The notes: a model not told the origin generated them from the letters alone. Shown: positions 16,585-25,196, counted from the stretch's first letter. The stretch is DNA of 64,000 nt from Mycolicibacterium tusciae (GCF_002086795.1 NZ_MVIM01000004.1:124001-188000), one strand, 5' to 3'. Numbers and translations are program-made.

Positions 16585-17763
16585 TCAGATCAGCGCCCGC
16601 AACGGACCCTCGGGGTCGACTCCGAACGAGCTCAGCGCCGACGCGTGATACGGCGTGCCGGGGATGTGGATCGCGTGAGCCAGACCGGCGTGCGCGTCGC
16701 GCCAGTACCGTTGCAGCGGTTTGTCCATCCGCAACGCGTTGCCGCCCGATCGGGCGAAGATCTGGTCGACTGCGGCGACCGCGCGCCACGCCGCGCGCAC
16801 CTGTGTCCGTCGTCCGGCGGCACGGTCTTCGAAGGACACCTCCTTGCCGGTGTCGACGATGTCGAAGATGCGGTCGACGTTGGCCAGCAGTTCCTGGCGG
16901 GCGGCGTTGATGTCCGCGGCGGCCTCGCCGATGGCGTACATGACGTACGGGTCGTCCTTGACCGCACCGTAGGCGCCGACGCGGTCACGCTGGTAATCGA
17001 GGTGGGCGGCCAGTGCTCCCTCGGCGATGCCGACCACCGCGGACGTGATGCCCAGCGGGAACATGGTCGACCACGGCATGAGGTAAAGCGTCGACGACAT
17101 ACCGGCCTTGCGCTGGGCGGTGCCGTCCATCACCTCGGTGGCGTCCATCGTCCGGTAGTCGGGGACGAAGGCGTCGCGCACGATGACGTCCTTGGATCCG
17201 GTGCCACGCAGACCCACGACATTCCAGGAGTCCTCGACGATCTCGTAGTCCTTGCGCGGCAGGATCATGTGCAGCATCTGCGGCGGCATGAGCGGTTTGC
17301 CCTCGGCGTCACCCAGCATCGCGCCGAGGATGATCCACTCGCATTGGTCGGTGCCCGAGCTGAACTGCCAGCGCCCGTTGAAGATGTAGCCCCCGTCGAC
17401 CGGCTTTGCCACACCCTGCGGCGCGTACGGCGAGGCGACCCAGGTGTCGACGTCGGCGCCCCAGATCTCCTCTGCCACCTTGGGATCGGCGTAGGCCAAC
17501 TGATACGGGTGCACGCCGACGACGCCGTTGATCCATCCCGCGGCGGGATCGAGCGTCGCCGTTGCCATCACGGTCTCGGCGAACTCGCGCGGATGGACCT
17601 CGTAGCCGTTGTACTTGGCGGGCTGCAGCAGCCGGATATTGCCGGCCGCCTTCATAGCCTTGGCTGTCTGGTCGGTGAGTTGGCCGATCTTCTCGGCCTC
17701 GGCGCCCTGCTCACGCAGTTGGGCGGCCATCTCCATCACTCGGTCGATTACCCGCTCGGTCAT
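16585..17763 (-). CDS. Flavin-dependent monooxygenase, HsaA-like (oxygenase component)
   Basis: A 392-residue protein of the acyl-CoA-dehydrogenase-fold group D monooxygenases, such as HsaA, which hydroxylates 3-HSA to a catechol using reduced flavin supplied by HsaB. Typical segments are GNIRLLQPAKYNGYEVHPREF near the N-terminus, DPAAGWINGVVGVHPYQLA, and GGYIFNGRWQFSSGTDQCEW (flavin/substrate domain). The C-terminal ARSGGNALRMDKPLQRYWRDAH is also conserved. No HsaB-type flavin reductase lies in the window, so it must be supplied elsewhere. It is first in the operon with the extradiol dioxygenase, giving a hydroxylate-then-cleave pair. Confidence 0.9.
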   Translation of the reverse strand: MTERVIDRVMEMAAQLREQGAEAEKIGQLTDQTAKAMKAAGNIRLLQPAKYNGYEVHPREFAETVMATATLDPAAGWINGVVGVHPYQLAYADPKVAEEIWGADVDTWVASPYAPQGVAKPVDGGYIFNGRWQFSSGTDQCEWIILGAMLGDAEGKPLMPPQMLHMILPRKDYEIVEDSWNVVGLRGTGSKDVIVRDAFVPDYRTMDATEVMDGTAQRKAGMSSTLYLMPWSTMFPLGITSAVVGIAEGALAAHLDYQRDRVGAYGAVKDDPYVMYAIGEAAADINAARQELLANVDRIFDIVDTGKEVSFEDRAAGRRTQVRAAWRAVAAVDQIFARSGGNALRMDKPLQRYWRDAHAGLAHAIHIPGTPYHASALSSFGVDPEGPLRALI

Positions 17764-17852
17764 TCTGTGTCCTTACGCTGTGTGGGCTGATTCATGGTCT
17801 ACCTCAGGTGGCCCCGACGCCGCAGGCAATCCCGGTCAGTGGACTGCCGCCG

Positions 17853-18020
17853 TCAGAACTCGATGTGCACCGAGGCCGAGACGGGTCTTGCCTGATACGC
17901 CAGGATCAGGCCGACCCGAGGTCCTCGGGTTCAAGGACATCACTGTGTCATGTCGACCTTCCCGGAGACGATGCAGTTTCCGTCGAGGTCCACGTCTGCT
18001 CTTGCCATGGCGGACAGTGT
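17853..18020 (-). pseudogene. Relic of a KshB-like reductase C-terminal [2Fe-2S] domain
   Basis: Reading the minus strand gives ARADVDLDGN, then CIVSGKVDMTQ, then in the +1 frame DVLEPEDLGS, then back in the first frame GLILAYQARPVSASVHIEF and a stop at 17853. Together these match the end of KshB-type oxidoreductases (…VELDG… CxLxxGKVxM…NDVLExxDLxxGLILACQxRP). Two compensating frameshifts, near 17942 and 17913, and loss of about 30 residues between VDLDGN and CIVSGKV are visible. That loss removes the first Fe-S cysteines, and the last Cys is a Tyr. The rest of the reductase is absent. It is a decayed gene in the 374-bp gap between the HsaA-like and monooxygenase genes. Confidence 0.72.
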
Positions 18021-18137
18021 TGGCCTTGGGCGGCTGAGACGGACAGCCACCGCCCGGTGTTCGGGATCCGAAATCGTCAGCGTCCGGTCACCGGGAAACC
18101 GCCCGGCTCGGCGTCCGCTACGACCTACCGTGTGGTC

Positions 18138-19760
18138 GTGAGCAACGAGGCAGACGTAGACGTCGTCGTCGTGGGCGCAGGGTTCGCCGGAATCTACGCC
18201 CTGCACAAATTCCGGTCGCTGGGATTGACGGTGCGGGTGTTCGAGGCCGCGCCGGAGGTCGGCGGCACGTGGTACTTCAACCGGTACCCCGGAGCGCGCT
18301 GCGACGTAGAAAGTGTCGATTACTGCTACTCGTTCTCCGACGAGTTGCAACAGAAATGGTCGTGGAGCGAGAAATATGCGACACAGGCCGAGATCCTGCG
18401 GTACCTGAACTGGGTCGTCGACGAACTCGATCTGCGTGACGGCATCACGTTCAACACGCGTGTGACATCGGCGGTGTTCGATGACGCCGCCGTGCGCTGG
18501 ACGGTGAACACCGACACGGGGGAGTCGGTCAACGCACGATTCTGCGTGATGGCGACGGGACCGTTGTCGGCTGCGTTGACGCCGGACTTCGAAGGCCTGT
18601 CCTCGTTCGAGGGCGAGCTTTACCACACCGCGCACTGGCCGAAGGAGACCGTCGACTTCACCGGCAAGCGCGTCGCCGTGATCGGCACCGGATCGTCCGG
18701 CATCCAGTCGATACCGATCATCGCCGAGGCGGCGGAGAAGCTTGTCGTCTTCCAACGCACCCCGAATTACAGTGTCCCTGCCGGTAATCGAACCTTGACG
18801 GACAAGGACGTCGCCGACTACAAGGCTTCTTACGACGAGCGGCGGCGGTTGTCGTGGCGTAGCGGCGGAGGCTCACCGCACATCGCGCACCCCAAGCTGA
18901 CGATGGAGGCCACCGCGGAGGAGCGCAGGGCCGCATTCGAAAAGCGTTGGGAACTCGGCGGCGTGTTGTTCTCCAAGACCTTCAGCGACCAGATGACGGA
19001 TATCGAAGCCAACGACGAAGCCCGGAAGTTCTACGAGGAAAAGGTCCGCGTCGTCATCGATGATCCCGAAGTCGCCGACCTGTTGATCCCGAACGACCAC
19101 CCGATCGGCACCAAACGGATCTGCACCGACACCAACTACTTTCAGACCTTCAACCGGTCACACGTCGAACTCGTCAGCGTCCGCAAGACACCCATCGAGT
19201 CCATCGACGCCACCGGCATCACCACCTCCGACGCACGTTTCGACGTCGATGCGATTGTGCTCGCCACCGGGTTCGACGCGATGACGGGCGCCTTGGCAAA
19301 GATCGACATCGTCGGGCGCAACGGCCACACGCTGCGCGACGACTGGGCGCACGGGCCACGCACCTATCTCGGGTTGGCGGTGGACGATTTTCCGAATCTG
19401 TTCCTGGTGTCCGGCCCCGGCGCCCCTGCGGTGCTGGCCAACATGGTGCTGCATGCAGAAGCGCACGTGAACTGGATCGCCGATGCCATCACCTATCTCG
19501 ACGACCATGGTCACACCGCCATCGAGGCCACGGCGGACGCCGTCGAGGACTGGCACGCCGAACTGAACCGTCGTGCGGACGCGTCACTGTTCACACGGGC
19601 GAATTCCTGGTACATGGGGGCGAATGTGCCTGGAAAACCACGGGGTTTCATGCTATTTATCGGCGGGTTCGCCGCCTACCTCGACATCTGCAACGAGGTC
19701 GTCAGCGCGGGCTACAAGGGCTTCGAGCTCTCGTCAAGGCGCCGTGATGTCCGGGCTTGA
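18138..19760 (+). CDS. Baeyer-Villiger-type FAD monooxygenase (cyclohexanone monooxygenase-like)
   Basis: A 540-residue class B flavoprotein monooxygenase of cyclohexanone/steroid monooxygenase size. The FAD motif VVVGAGFAGIYALHKF is at residues 10-25 and the VGGTWYFNRYPGARCDVES signature near 48. The Baeyer-Villiger fingerprint FEGELYHTAHWP fits FxGxxxHxxxWP. The NADPH motif VIGTGSSGIQ and the C-terminal LATGFDAMTG are present. The start is GTG at 18138 or GTG at 18132; both give the same protein less two residues. It overlaps the next SDR gene by 14 nt. A ketone in the cyclic skeleton or its degradation products is the expected substrate. Confidence 0.9.
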   Translation: MSNEADVDVVVVGAGFAGIYALHKFRSLGLTVRVFEAAPEVGGTWYFNRYPGARCDVESVDYCYSFSDELQQKWSWSEKYATQAEILRYLNWVVDELDLRDGITFNTRVTSAVFDDAAVRWTVNTDTGESVNARFCVMATGPLSAALTPDFEGLSSFEGELYHTAHWPKETVDFTGKRVAVIGTGSSGIQSIPIIAEAAEKLVVFQRTPNYSVPAGNRTLTDKDVADYKASYDERRRLSWRSGGGSPHIAHPKLTMEATAEERRAAFEKRWELGGVLFSKTFSDQMTDIEANDEARKFYEEKVRVVIDDPEVADLLIPNDHPIGTKRICTDTNYFQTFNRSHVELVSVRKTPIESIDATGITTSDARFDVDAIVLATGFDAMTGALAKIDIVGRNGHTLRDDWAHGPRTYLGLAVDDFPNLFLVSGPGAPAVLANMVLHAEAHVNWIADAITYLDDHGHTAIEATADAVEDWHAELNRRADASLFTRANSWYMGANVPGKPRGFMLFIGGFAAYLDICNEVVSAGYKGFELSSRRRDVRA

Positions 19761-20547
19761 CGGCAAGGTGGTCGTTGTCACCGGTGCCGCCAAGGGTACT
19801 GGCCGCGTGCACTGCCAACGGTTCGCCGATGAGGGTGCGGATGTGATCGCCCTCGACACCGTCGAGTTGGGCGACCAATTACACGCCACCGCAACTCAGG
19901 TGCACGATCGCGGCCGGCGATGCGTGGCCGCGACGGTCGACGTGCGCGATGCCGATGCGATGTCGGCCGCGATCGACGCGGCCGTCGGCGAACTGGGTCG
20001 CCTCGACGTCGTTGTGGCCAATGCCGGTGTACACACCGCAGGCGCACCGACATGGGAGCTCAGCGACGAAACCTGGCAGAACACGCTGGCCATCAATCTG
20101 ACCGGGGTGTTTCACACCGTGAAGTCGGCGGTGCCGCACATCGGTGAGGGCGGGGGATCTGTGGTGATCATCAGTTCCACCAACGGATTACGTGGTACTC
20201 CTAACAGCGCGCACTACACCGCCAGCAAGCATGCGCTGGTCGGCCTTGCCCGCACGCTGGCCAATGAGCTGGGGTCCCAGCGGATTCGGGTCAACACCGT
20301 CCATCCCGGGGCAGTCGGTACCGCGATGGTGCTCAACGACGCGACATTCCGTCGGCTGTGTCCCGACGTGCCCAACCCCACGGCGGCCGACGCCGCCGAA
20401 GTCCTCAAGGCTCGCAACCTGCTGCCGGTGGGATGGGTCGAGCCCGTCGACATCGCCAACGCCGTGGTGTTCCTGGCCTCCGACGAAGCCCGCTACATCA
20501 CCGGAACCCAACTCGTGGTCGACGCCGGTCTGACGCAGAAGGTATGA
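19747..20547 (+). CDS. Short-chain dehydrogenase/reductase
   Basis: A 266-residue SDR: TGAAKGTG near residue 12, ANAG near 90, the Ser strand IISSTNG and the catalytic YTASK. The DEARYITGTQLVVDAG C-terminal signature is that of 7-alpha-HSDH/mycofactocin-type SDRs, but the long inserted segment after the second strand is short here. The ATG lies within the last codons of the monooxygenase gene, so the two are co-translated. It is 4-nt overlapped with a second SDR of about 45% visible similarity, suggesting tandem duplication. It likely interconverts an alcohol and the ketone used by the monooxygenase. Confidence 0.88.
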   Translation: MSGLDGKVVVVTGAAKGTGRVHCQRFADEGADVIALDTVELGDQLHATATQVHDRGRRCVAATVDVRDADAMSAAIDAAVGELGRLDVVVANAGVHTAGAPTWELSDETWQNTLAINLTGVFHTVKSAVPHIGEGGGSVVIISSTNGLRGTPNSAHYTASKHALVGLARTLANELGSQRIRVNTVHPGAVGTAMVLNDATFRRLCPDVPNPTAADAAEVLKARNLLPVGWVEPVDIANAVVFLASDEARYITGTQLVVDAGLTQKV

Positions 20548-21377
20548 CAATGGGTCGATTGCAGGGGAAGGTCGCACTGATCACCGGCGCGGCGCGGGGT
20601 ATCGGACGCGCGCAGGCGGTTCGGTTCGCCCAGGAGGGTGCCGACGTCATCGCCCTCGACATCTGCGGCCCAGTGGACACCGTCGTCACGCCGCCGGCGA
20701 CGCCCGCCGATCTCGACGACACGGCCCGACTGGTATCCGAAGCCGGCGGCCGTGTCGTCACCGAGGTCGTCGACGTCCGTGACACCGCTGCTGTGCAGGC
20801 CGCGACGGACCGCGGTGTCGAGTCCCTCGGTGGTCTGGACATCGTGTGCGCGACCGCGGGGATCACATCGCGCGAGATGGCCATGGAGATGTCCGAGATT
20901 GCGTGGCAGACAATGCTGGACGTCAACCTGACCGGTGTCTGGCGGACCTGTCGTGCCACCGCACCGCATCTCATCGAACGCGGGGCGGGGTCGATGATTC
21001 TGATCAGCTCCATCGCGGGCCTACGCGGTTTGGTCGGGGTCGCGCACTACACCTCGGCCAAACACGGTGTGGTCGGGCTCATGCGCACCCTCGCCAATGA
21101 GCTTGCACCGCACAATATCCGGGTGAACTCGGTGCATCCGACAAATGTCGACACGCCGATGATCCAGAACGACAACGTCCGCGCCGCGTTCCGGCCGGAC
21201 CTCCAGCAGGTCTCCCGGGAGGAGTTCGCGGAGGCGGCGTGCTCGATGAACATGTTGCCGATTCCGTGGGTCGACCCCGTCGACGTCGCCAACGCATGCC
21301 TGTTCCTGGCCTCGGACGAGGCCCGCTACATCACGGCGGTCACGCTGCCGGTGGACGCGGGCAGCACTCAGCGCTGA
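20544..21377 (+). CDS. SDR, mycofactocin-coupled type
   Basis: A 277-residue SDR with TGAARGIG, the insert CGPVDTVVTPPATPADLDDT after the second strand, the Ser strand ILISSIAG, the catalytic YTSAK and DEARYITAVTLPVDAG. That insert is the hallmark of mycofactocin-associated SDRs, which hold NAD(H) tightly and pass electrons to the redox peptide mycofactocin instead of exchanging the cofactor. No mycofactocin biosynthesis gene lies in the window. The start ATG overlaps the previous stop (ATGA); a second ATG two codons on is equally possible. It probably works with the preceding SDR and monooxygenase. Confidence 0.87.
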   Translation: MTMGRLQGKVALITGAARGIGRAQAVRFAQEGADVIALDICGPVDTVVTPPATPADLDDTARLVSEAGGRVVTEVVDVRDTAAVQAATDRGVESLGGLDIVCATAGITSREMAMEMSEIAWQTMLDVNLTGVWRTCRATAPHLIERGAGSMILISSIAGLRGLVGVAHYTSAKHGVVGLMRTLANELAPHNIRVNSVHPTNVDTPMIQNDNVRAAFRPDLQQVSREEFAEAACSMNMLPIPWVDPVDVANACLFLASDEARYITAVTLPVDAGSTQR

Positions 21378-21381
21378 GAAC

Positions 21382-22260
21382 TCAGCGGGTCAGGAACGCC
21401 AGCACCGTGCTTACGAATGCGTCCTTGGCCTCGATCATCGCCCAGTGCCCGCAGTTGGGGAACACGTGCAGTTCGGCGTTGGGGATGGTCCGCATCGGGA
21501 TCAGGGCCATGTCCAACGGGCTCACCCGGTCATCGCGGCCCCACGTCAGCAGCGTCGGTGCCGCGAGCTTGTGCATCGTCGCCCAGGGCGGTGGACCATC
21601 GGACGCCCGCATCGCCGCCATCATCTGCGTGAACGCCGCCTTGCCGTACATGCGGCGGGCGCTTTCCAGCGTCGGTGGATCCGTCGCCAGCGCCCACCGC
21701 TCCTCGATCAGTTGCTCGGTCACCAGTGCCGGGTCGTACACCATCGAGTGCAACCAGTCGACCAGCCGCTGCCGCGTCGGGTCCTCGGTGAATTCCTGCA
21801 AGAGCCGGATGCCCTCACTGGGGCCCGGCGAGAAGATGTTGGTGCCAATCCCGCCGATGGTGACGAGGCGCCGCACCTTCGCCGGCTGATGGGTCGCGTA
21901 ATTGATGCCGACGGCGCCACCCATCGAATTGCCGATGATGTCGACGGAGTCGAGTCCCAGCGCGTCGACGAACGTGCCCACGGCACCGAATGCGGTGATC
22001 ATCGGGTGGCCACCGAAGTCGTCGCTCACACCGAAGCCGGGGAACTCCAGCACGAGGCAGCGGAAGCGCTCGGCGAAGGTGCCCAGAATGCCGCGGAAAT
22101 TGCGCCAGCCCGTCACCCCCGGACCGGACCCGTGCAAGAGCAACAGGGGAGGACCATCACCCGCTTCGTGGTAGCGAAGAACGCCCGCCTCGGTGGGCAT
22201 CTCGCGAAGCGTGCCGTCATAGGTCAATTCCGCTGTCATCACCGATCCCGTCGCCGACAA
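21382..22260 (-). CDS. Meta-cleavage product C-C hydrolase, HsaD/BphD-like
   Basis: A 292-residue alpha/beta-hydrolase that would cut the carbon-carbon bond of the ring-opened product made by the extradiol dioxygenase. The oxyanion motif HGSGPGVTGW is near residue 43, the nucleophile GNSMGGAVG near 110, the Asp in TWGRDDRVSPLD and the His in PNCGHWAMIE. The order SPGPSEGIRLLQEFTEDPT resembles the lid of HsaD. It converges with the SDR operon with a 4-bp gap and has its own promoter upstream of 22260. Together with HsaA- and HsaC-like proteins it completes a hydroxylation, meta-cleavage and hydrolysis set. Confidence 0.9.
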   Translation of the reverse strand: MSATGSVMTAELTYDGTLREMPTEAGVLRYHEAGDGPPLLLLHGSGPGVTGWRNFRGILGTFAERFRCLVLEFPGFGVSDDFGGHPMITAFGAVGTFVDALGLDSVDIIGNSMGGAVGINYATHQPAKVRRLVTIGGIGTNIFSPGPSEGIRLLQEFTEDPTRQRLVDWLHSMVYDPALVTEQLIEERWALATDPPTLESARRMYGKAAFTQMMAAMRASDGPPPWATMHKLAAPTLLTWGRDDRVSPLDMALIPMRTIPNAELHVFPNCGHWAMIEAKDAFVSTVLAFLTR

Positions 22261-22355
22261 TTGGGCATACCTCAGACTGGCATCGTGGCATACGGCGTCG
22301 CGGCCGCCGTCCCGGTGACCGGGCCGTGAGCACGGCCGGTACCGGGAGAGGACTC

Positions 22356-22677
22356 ATGCTCGCGACGCTATTGACCTGGTACGCGGTGCCGCTGGGTCAT
22401 CACCAGCGACGACGGCGTCATCGGGCTCACCACGGACAGCGAGGTCGCGACGGTCATCCAGGGCCAGGTCGACGGGCTGCGGGCCCGGCGGTACCGGGGT
22501 ACCAAGGTCCTTCAATCCGAGGTCATCGGTCTGAACGCGACGTCAGCGATCTATCGTGCCAGCCTATCCCGCTACGACGACAGGAGTGACGAGATCGACA
22601 GCCCGACAATCACTTACGTCGTGACCGGTGCGGACGACGGCCTGCGGATATCGATGCTCGCCGCCCACGGAGGTTAG
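22356..22677 (+). pseudogene. Frameshifted, N-terminally truncated NTF2-like (DUF6841-like) gene
   Basis: A frame beginning LMLATLLTWYAVP breaks near 22390. The next frame continues WVITSDDGVIGLTT…EVATVIQGQVDGLRARRY…[10 protein letters not shown] to a TAG at 22675-22677. The conserved-looking pieces (a strand, the TT/SEV helix of IQGQVDGLRARRY, and a terminal strand ISMLAAH) are those of small NTF2-like proteins. Joining them needs a one-base correction, and the first 30-40 residues of a normal family member are missing. The end overlaps the stop of the nitrile hydratase accessory gene on the other strand. The 413-bp gap at 22261-22673 otherwise holds only the promoter side of the hydrolase gene. 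Confidence 0.6.
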
Positions 22678-22958
22678 AGCGGCGCACGCTCGGTAGGCGT
22701 CGCGGCATCGAGCGCGGCAGGCGTGGCGAGGTCGAGGTCGAGCACCATCGACTCGAGGGCCCTGCCCCAGTTGTCGTAGTACGAACGCTGCGGATCGGCG
22801 GCGATCTCGTCCATCAGACGTTGCCGGAACGCATCCCACGGCAGGTCCAGCTTTTCGACGACCGCGACAGCGATTCCCAGCGCCCGCGCCTGCCACGGTG
22901 CGTCGAAGACCAGATTCCCGTTGTCGCGGGGGAGTGAGTCGTCGTCGGGGATGGTCAC
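22674..22958 (-). CDS. Nitrile hydratase accessory protein (activator/cobalt insertion)
   Basis: A 94-residue protein starting with GTG at 22956-22958, whose GTGA overlaps the alpha-subunit stop. It has [31 protein letters not shown] followed by [18 protein letters not shown]. This is the small nitrile-hydratase accessory family, which also resembles the N-terminus of beta subunits. Such proteins act as self-subunit-swapping chaperones that deliver cobalt to the alpha subunit. It is third and last in the operon beta-alpha-accessory, the usual order for cobalt-type enzymes. Confidence 0.85.
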   Translation of the reverse strand: MTIPDDDSLPRDNGNLVFDAPWQARALGIAVAVVEKLDLPWDAFRQRLMDEIAADPQRSYYDNWGRALESMVLDLDLATPAALDAATPTERAPL

Positions 22959-23548
22959 AACCGCTGCACACCGATCATCGAATCGCGGGTGACTATCCCG
23001 GCGAGCTCGCTCACCGACATCCCCTCGGTGCCGTCCGGACGCATCGGTAGCACGAGATACCTTGCCTCCGAACTGGAATCCCACACGCGGATCTCGACGT
23101 TATCGGGCACCACCGTGCCCATCTCGGCGAGCAACTTTCGTGGTTCACGCACCGCGCGTGCACGATAGGCCGGCTCCTTGTACCACTTCGGCGGCAACCC
23201 GAGAGTCGGCCACGGGTAGCAGGAGCACAGCGTGCACACCACGATGTTGTGCACCGCGGGGGTGTTCTCCACGACGACCATGTGCTCGCCCTGCGGCCCA
23301 CCGAAACCGAGTGCGTCGATCGCAGCCGTCGCGTCGTCGAGAAGCTGCTCCTTGTACACCGGATCGGTCCACGCTCTGGCGATGACCTGCGCACCGTTCA
23401 TCGGGCCGAGGTTGTCCTCGAGATGCGTCACGATCGCGTCGACTGCAGCGGTGTCCAGGATTCCCTTTTGGACGAGGACCGACTCGATCGCGGCGACGCG
23501 GGCCTCGATCGGCGCCAGCTCGGCGGGGTGGTGATGATCAGTGGTCAT
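22955..23548 (-). CDS. nthA: Nitrile hydratase alpha subunit, cobalt type
   Basis: A 197-residue catalytic subunit that hydrates nitriles to amides. The metal claw is [10 protein letters not shown] near residue 112; Thr in CTLCSC marks the Co(III) type, while iron enzymes have Ser. The flanking GLPPKWYK and the downstream [17 protein letters not shown] are family signatures. The MTTDHHHP start at 23548 overlaps the end of the beta gene by 11 nt; an ATG two codons earlier is possible. Two of the three cysteines are expected to be oxidised after cobalt insertion. Thiocyanate hydrolase gamma shares the motif but not this subunit context. Confidence 0.93.
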   Translation of the reverse strand: MTTDHHHPAELAPIEARVAAIESVLVQKGILDTAAVDAIVTHLEDNLGPMNGAQVIARAWTDPVYKEQLLDDATAAIDALGFGGPQGEHMVVVENTPAVHNIVVCTLCSCYPWPTLGLPPKWYKEPAYRARAVREPRKLLAEMGTVVPDNVEIRVWDSSSEARYLVLPMRPDGTEGMSVSELAGIVTRDSMIGVQRL

Positions 23549-24176
23549 TGGCATCCTGCAGGTATCGCTCGAACAAATCGACGTGAACGACCTCACCGTC
23601 GCCGCCGCCCTCGCCCCACAGCTCGTGGGAGGTGAATCGGACCGAGTAGAAGGGATCGCTCACCAAGCCACCGCCGTGGGCCTGGATGTCATCGACGTTC
23701 GCCACCCCGAGCACACGCGCGATGGTGCCGCGCCTGCCCTGGACATACCGCGGCGCCCGGGTGTGTCCGGGAGGGTGCCAATTGCGCACCCGCACCTCGT
23801 CACCGACCGCGTATCGCGGCTCCGTTCGGGAGGTGAGATCGTCGGGGAGGACGCCGCGGTCCGGCTGTGACAGCGGGAAGCATCCACCGGCGCGCTGTTC
23901 GAGCTCTTCGCGCGTCGTCAGTCCCGCCTCGACGGCCCTGGTCGCGGCGCCGGTCAGCCAGTGTTCGAAATAGGGCGAGGAAAGGTAATGCGCCGGCACC
24001 ATCCGCTCGATCGAATGCCGGAAGGCGGGCAGGTTTTCTCGCAGCGGTCCGGAGCCGATCTGGAGACGGAACACCCGTCGCTCCCAGTCCTCGGCGAACG
24101 ACGACTCGTCGGCGTCGTATTCGACAGCGCCGAACCCGGCGATTCCACCGAGGTCGTGCACCCCATCCACAGCCAT
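23538..24176 (-). CDS. nthB: Nitrile hydratase beta subunit
   Basis: A 212-residue structural subunit, starting at ATG 24174-24176 with the family N-terminus [14 protein letters not shown]. The central segment [22 protein letters not shown] and the C-terminal SH3-like barrel ([27 protein letters not shown]…[17 protein letters not shown]) are complete. It is the first gene of the operon, with a 109-bp leader upstream. The alpha and beta subunits form the active-site cavity together. No nitrile transporter, amidase or cobalt permease gene is next to it. Confidence 0.92.
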   Translation of the reverse strand: MAVDGVHDLGGIAGFGAVEYDADESSFAEDWERRVFRLQIGSGPLRENLPAFRHSIERMVPAHYLSSPYFEHWLTGAATRAVEAGLTTREELEQRAGGCFPLSQPDRGVLPDDLTSRTEPRYAVGDEVRVRNWHPPGHTRAPRYVQGRRGTIARVLGVANVDDIQAHGGGLVSDPFYSVRFTSHELWGEGGGDGEVVHVDLFERYLQDANDH

Positions 24177-24285
24177 CGACTTTACGGCGATCACGGTCCT
24201 CAGCAGAACGTGTTCGCGAATCGAACTTTTCTCCCGGGTGGCCCGATGTGCGGAAATACGAATCCGAGGGGTCAGAGAACGCCGA

Positions 24286-25044
24286 TCAATTGGCGGAATC
24301 CTCGACGGTGACCGGCCGGACGATATCCCCATCGCCGGTCTGCGGTTCGCCCACACGGTCTGGATCGTCGACCGGATCGTCCACATCCACGATCGCGGGC
24401 CGGTTGTCGCGCTGTTGTTGCAACGACAATGCGACACCGAGCGCCAGGAAGAACAGGATGAACAGCGGCGCGCCGAGATAGGTGTTCATCGGGCCGCCGG
24501 GCGAGATGAAGCTTCCCGGCGGACCGATGATCGTGATCGTCTCGATCAGCTGCTCCACCGCGAACACGGCGGCAACTATCCCGAGCCAGCGCGGGAATTG
24601 ACCGGCATTGGCGGCCAACAGAATCGGTACCGCCATCATGAGGTTCGTGACCGTCAACATCGGTCCCCACATGGTCACGACGTCGGTGATCGTTCGTGCC
24701 GTGCCCGAGCCGAGCTGTTCGGGGTGCAGCGCCAGCCCGGCGGTGAACCATGTCGCGATGAACACCTGCACCAGCAGCGCCGCGGCACCAATGGTGAACA
24801 CGTAGCTCGCCGGTACCGCCAACCGTTCACGTGCATACCCGAGCAACACCACCAGCGCGAGGGACCCGAATGCGAGTAGCAGTGCCTGCGCGCGCATTTC
24901 CGCCGAGTGCTCGTTGACGTGCGCGACGATCGCCGAGCCCGGCTTGTCGATGCCGGGAAATCTCGGAGTCAGCACCAGTGCAACGGCGTACAGCACCGCG
25001 AACGCAATACCGGCCGTCATCGGGGTTCGACGATCCATGTGCAC
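24286..25044 (-). CDS. Integral membrane protein of unknown function
   Basis: A 252-residue protein with about six hydrophobic segments: residues about 9-28, 53-69, 80-100, 120-140, 150-170 and 185-205 (for example AGIAFAVLYAVALVL and FILFFLALGVALSL). A hydrophilic acidic tail of about 45 residues follows (DVDDPVDDPDRVGEP). An extracytoplasmic loop holds NEHSAEMRAQAL. I do not recognise the family; DUF4386-like proteins have a comparable length and layout. The first Met is at 25044 with another at 25038. It lies between the nitrile hydratase operon and comEA with spacers on both sides, so it is probably monocistronic. Confidence 0.6.
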   Translation of the reverse strand: MHMDRRTPMTAGIAFAVLYAVALVLTPRFPGIDKPGSAIVAHVNEHSAEMRAQALLLAFGSLALVVLLGYARERLAVPASYVFTIGAAALLVQVFIATWFTAGLALHPEQLGSGTARTITDVVTMWGPMLTVTNLMMAVPILLAANAGQFPRWLGIVAAVFAVEQLIETITIIGPPGSFISPGGPMNTYLGAPLFILFFLALGVALSLQQQRDNRPAIVDVDDPVDDPDRVGEPQTGDGDIVRPVTVEDSAN

Positions 25045-25196
25045 CCCCTCGTGCCGCGGTGAGACTCATAGGCGCGGACACCGGACATCAACCCTAGACA
25101 ACGCACCTATCCACAACCGTCATTTGATCCCCAGCGCGCGTTGCGTGTCCCTAGTTCTCGGCAGGTGCGGTCCGACGTCGGGCCTACTTTCGGCTC

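Noticed and set aside
14167..17790. A 1,207-codon uninterrupted frame on the plus strand opposite the KstD/HsaC/HsaA-like operon
   Set aside because: It is a high-GC antisense shadow: the translation is low-complexity, rich in Arg, Asp, Val and Gly with no domain, while the other strand has three well-matched enzymes.
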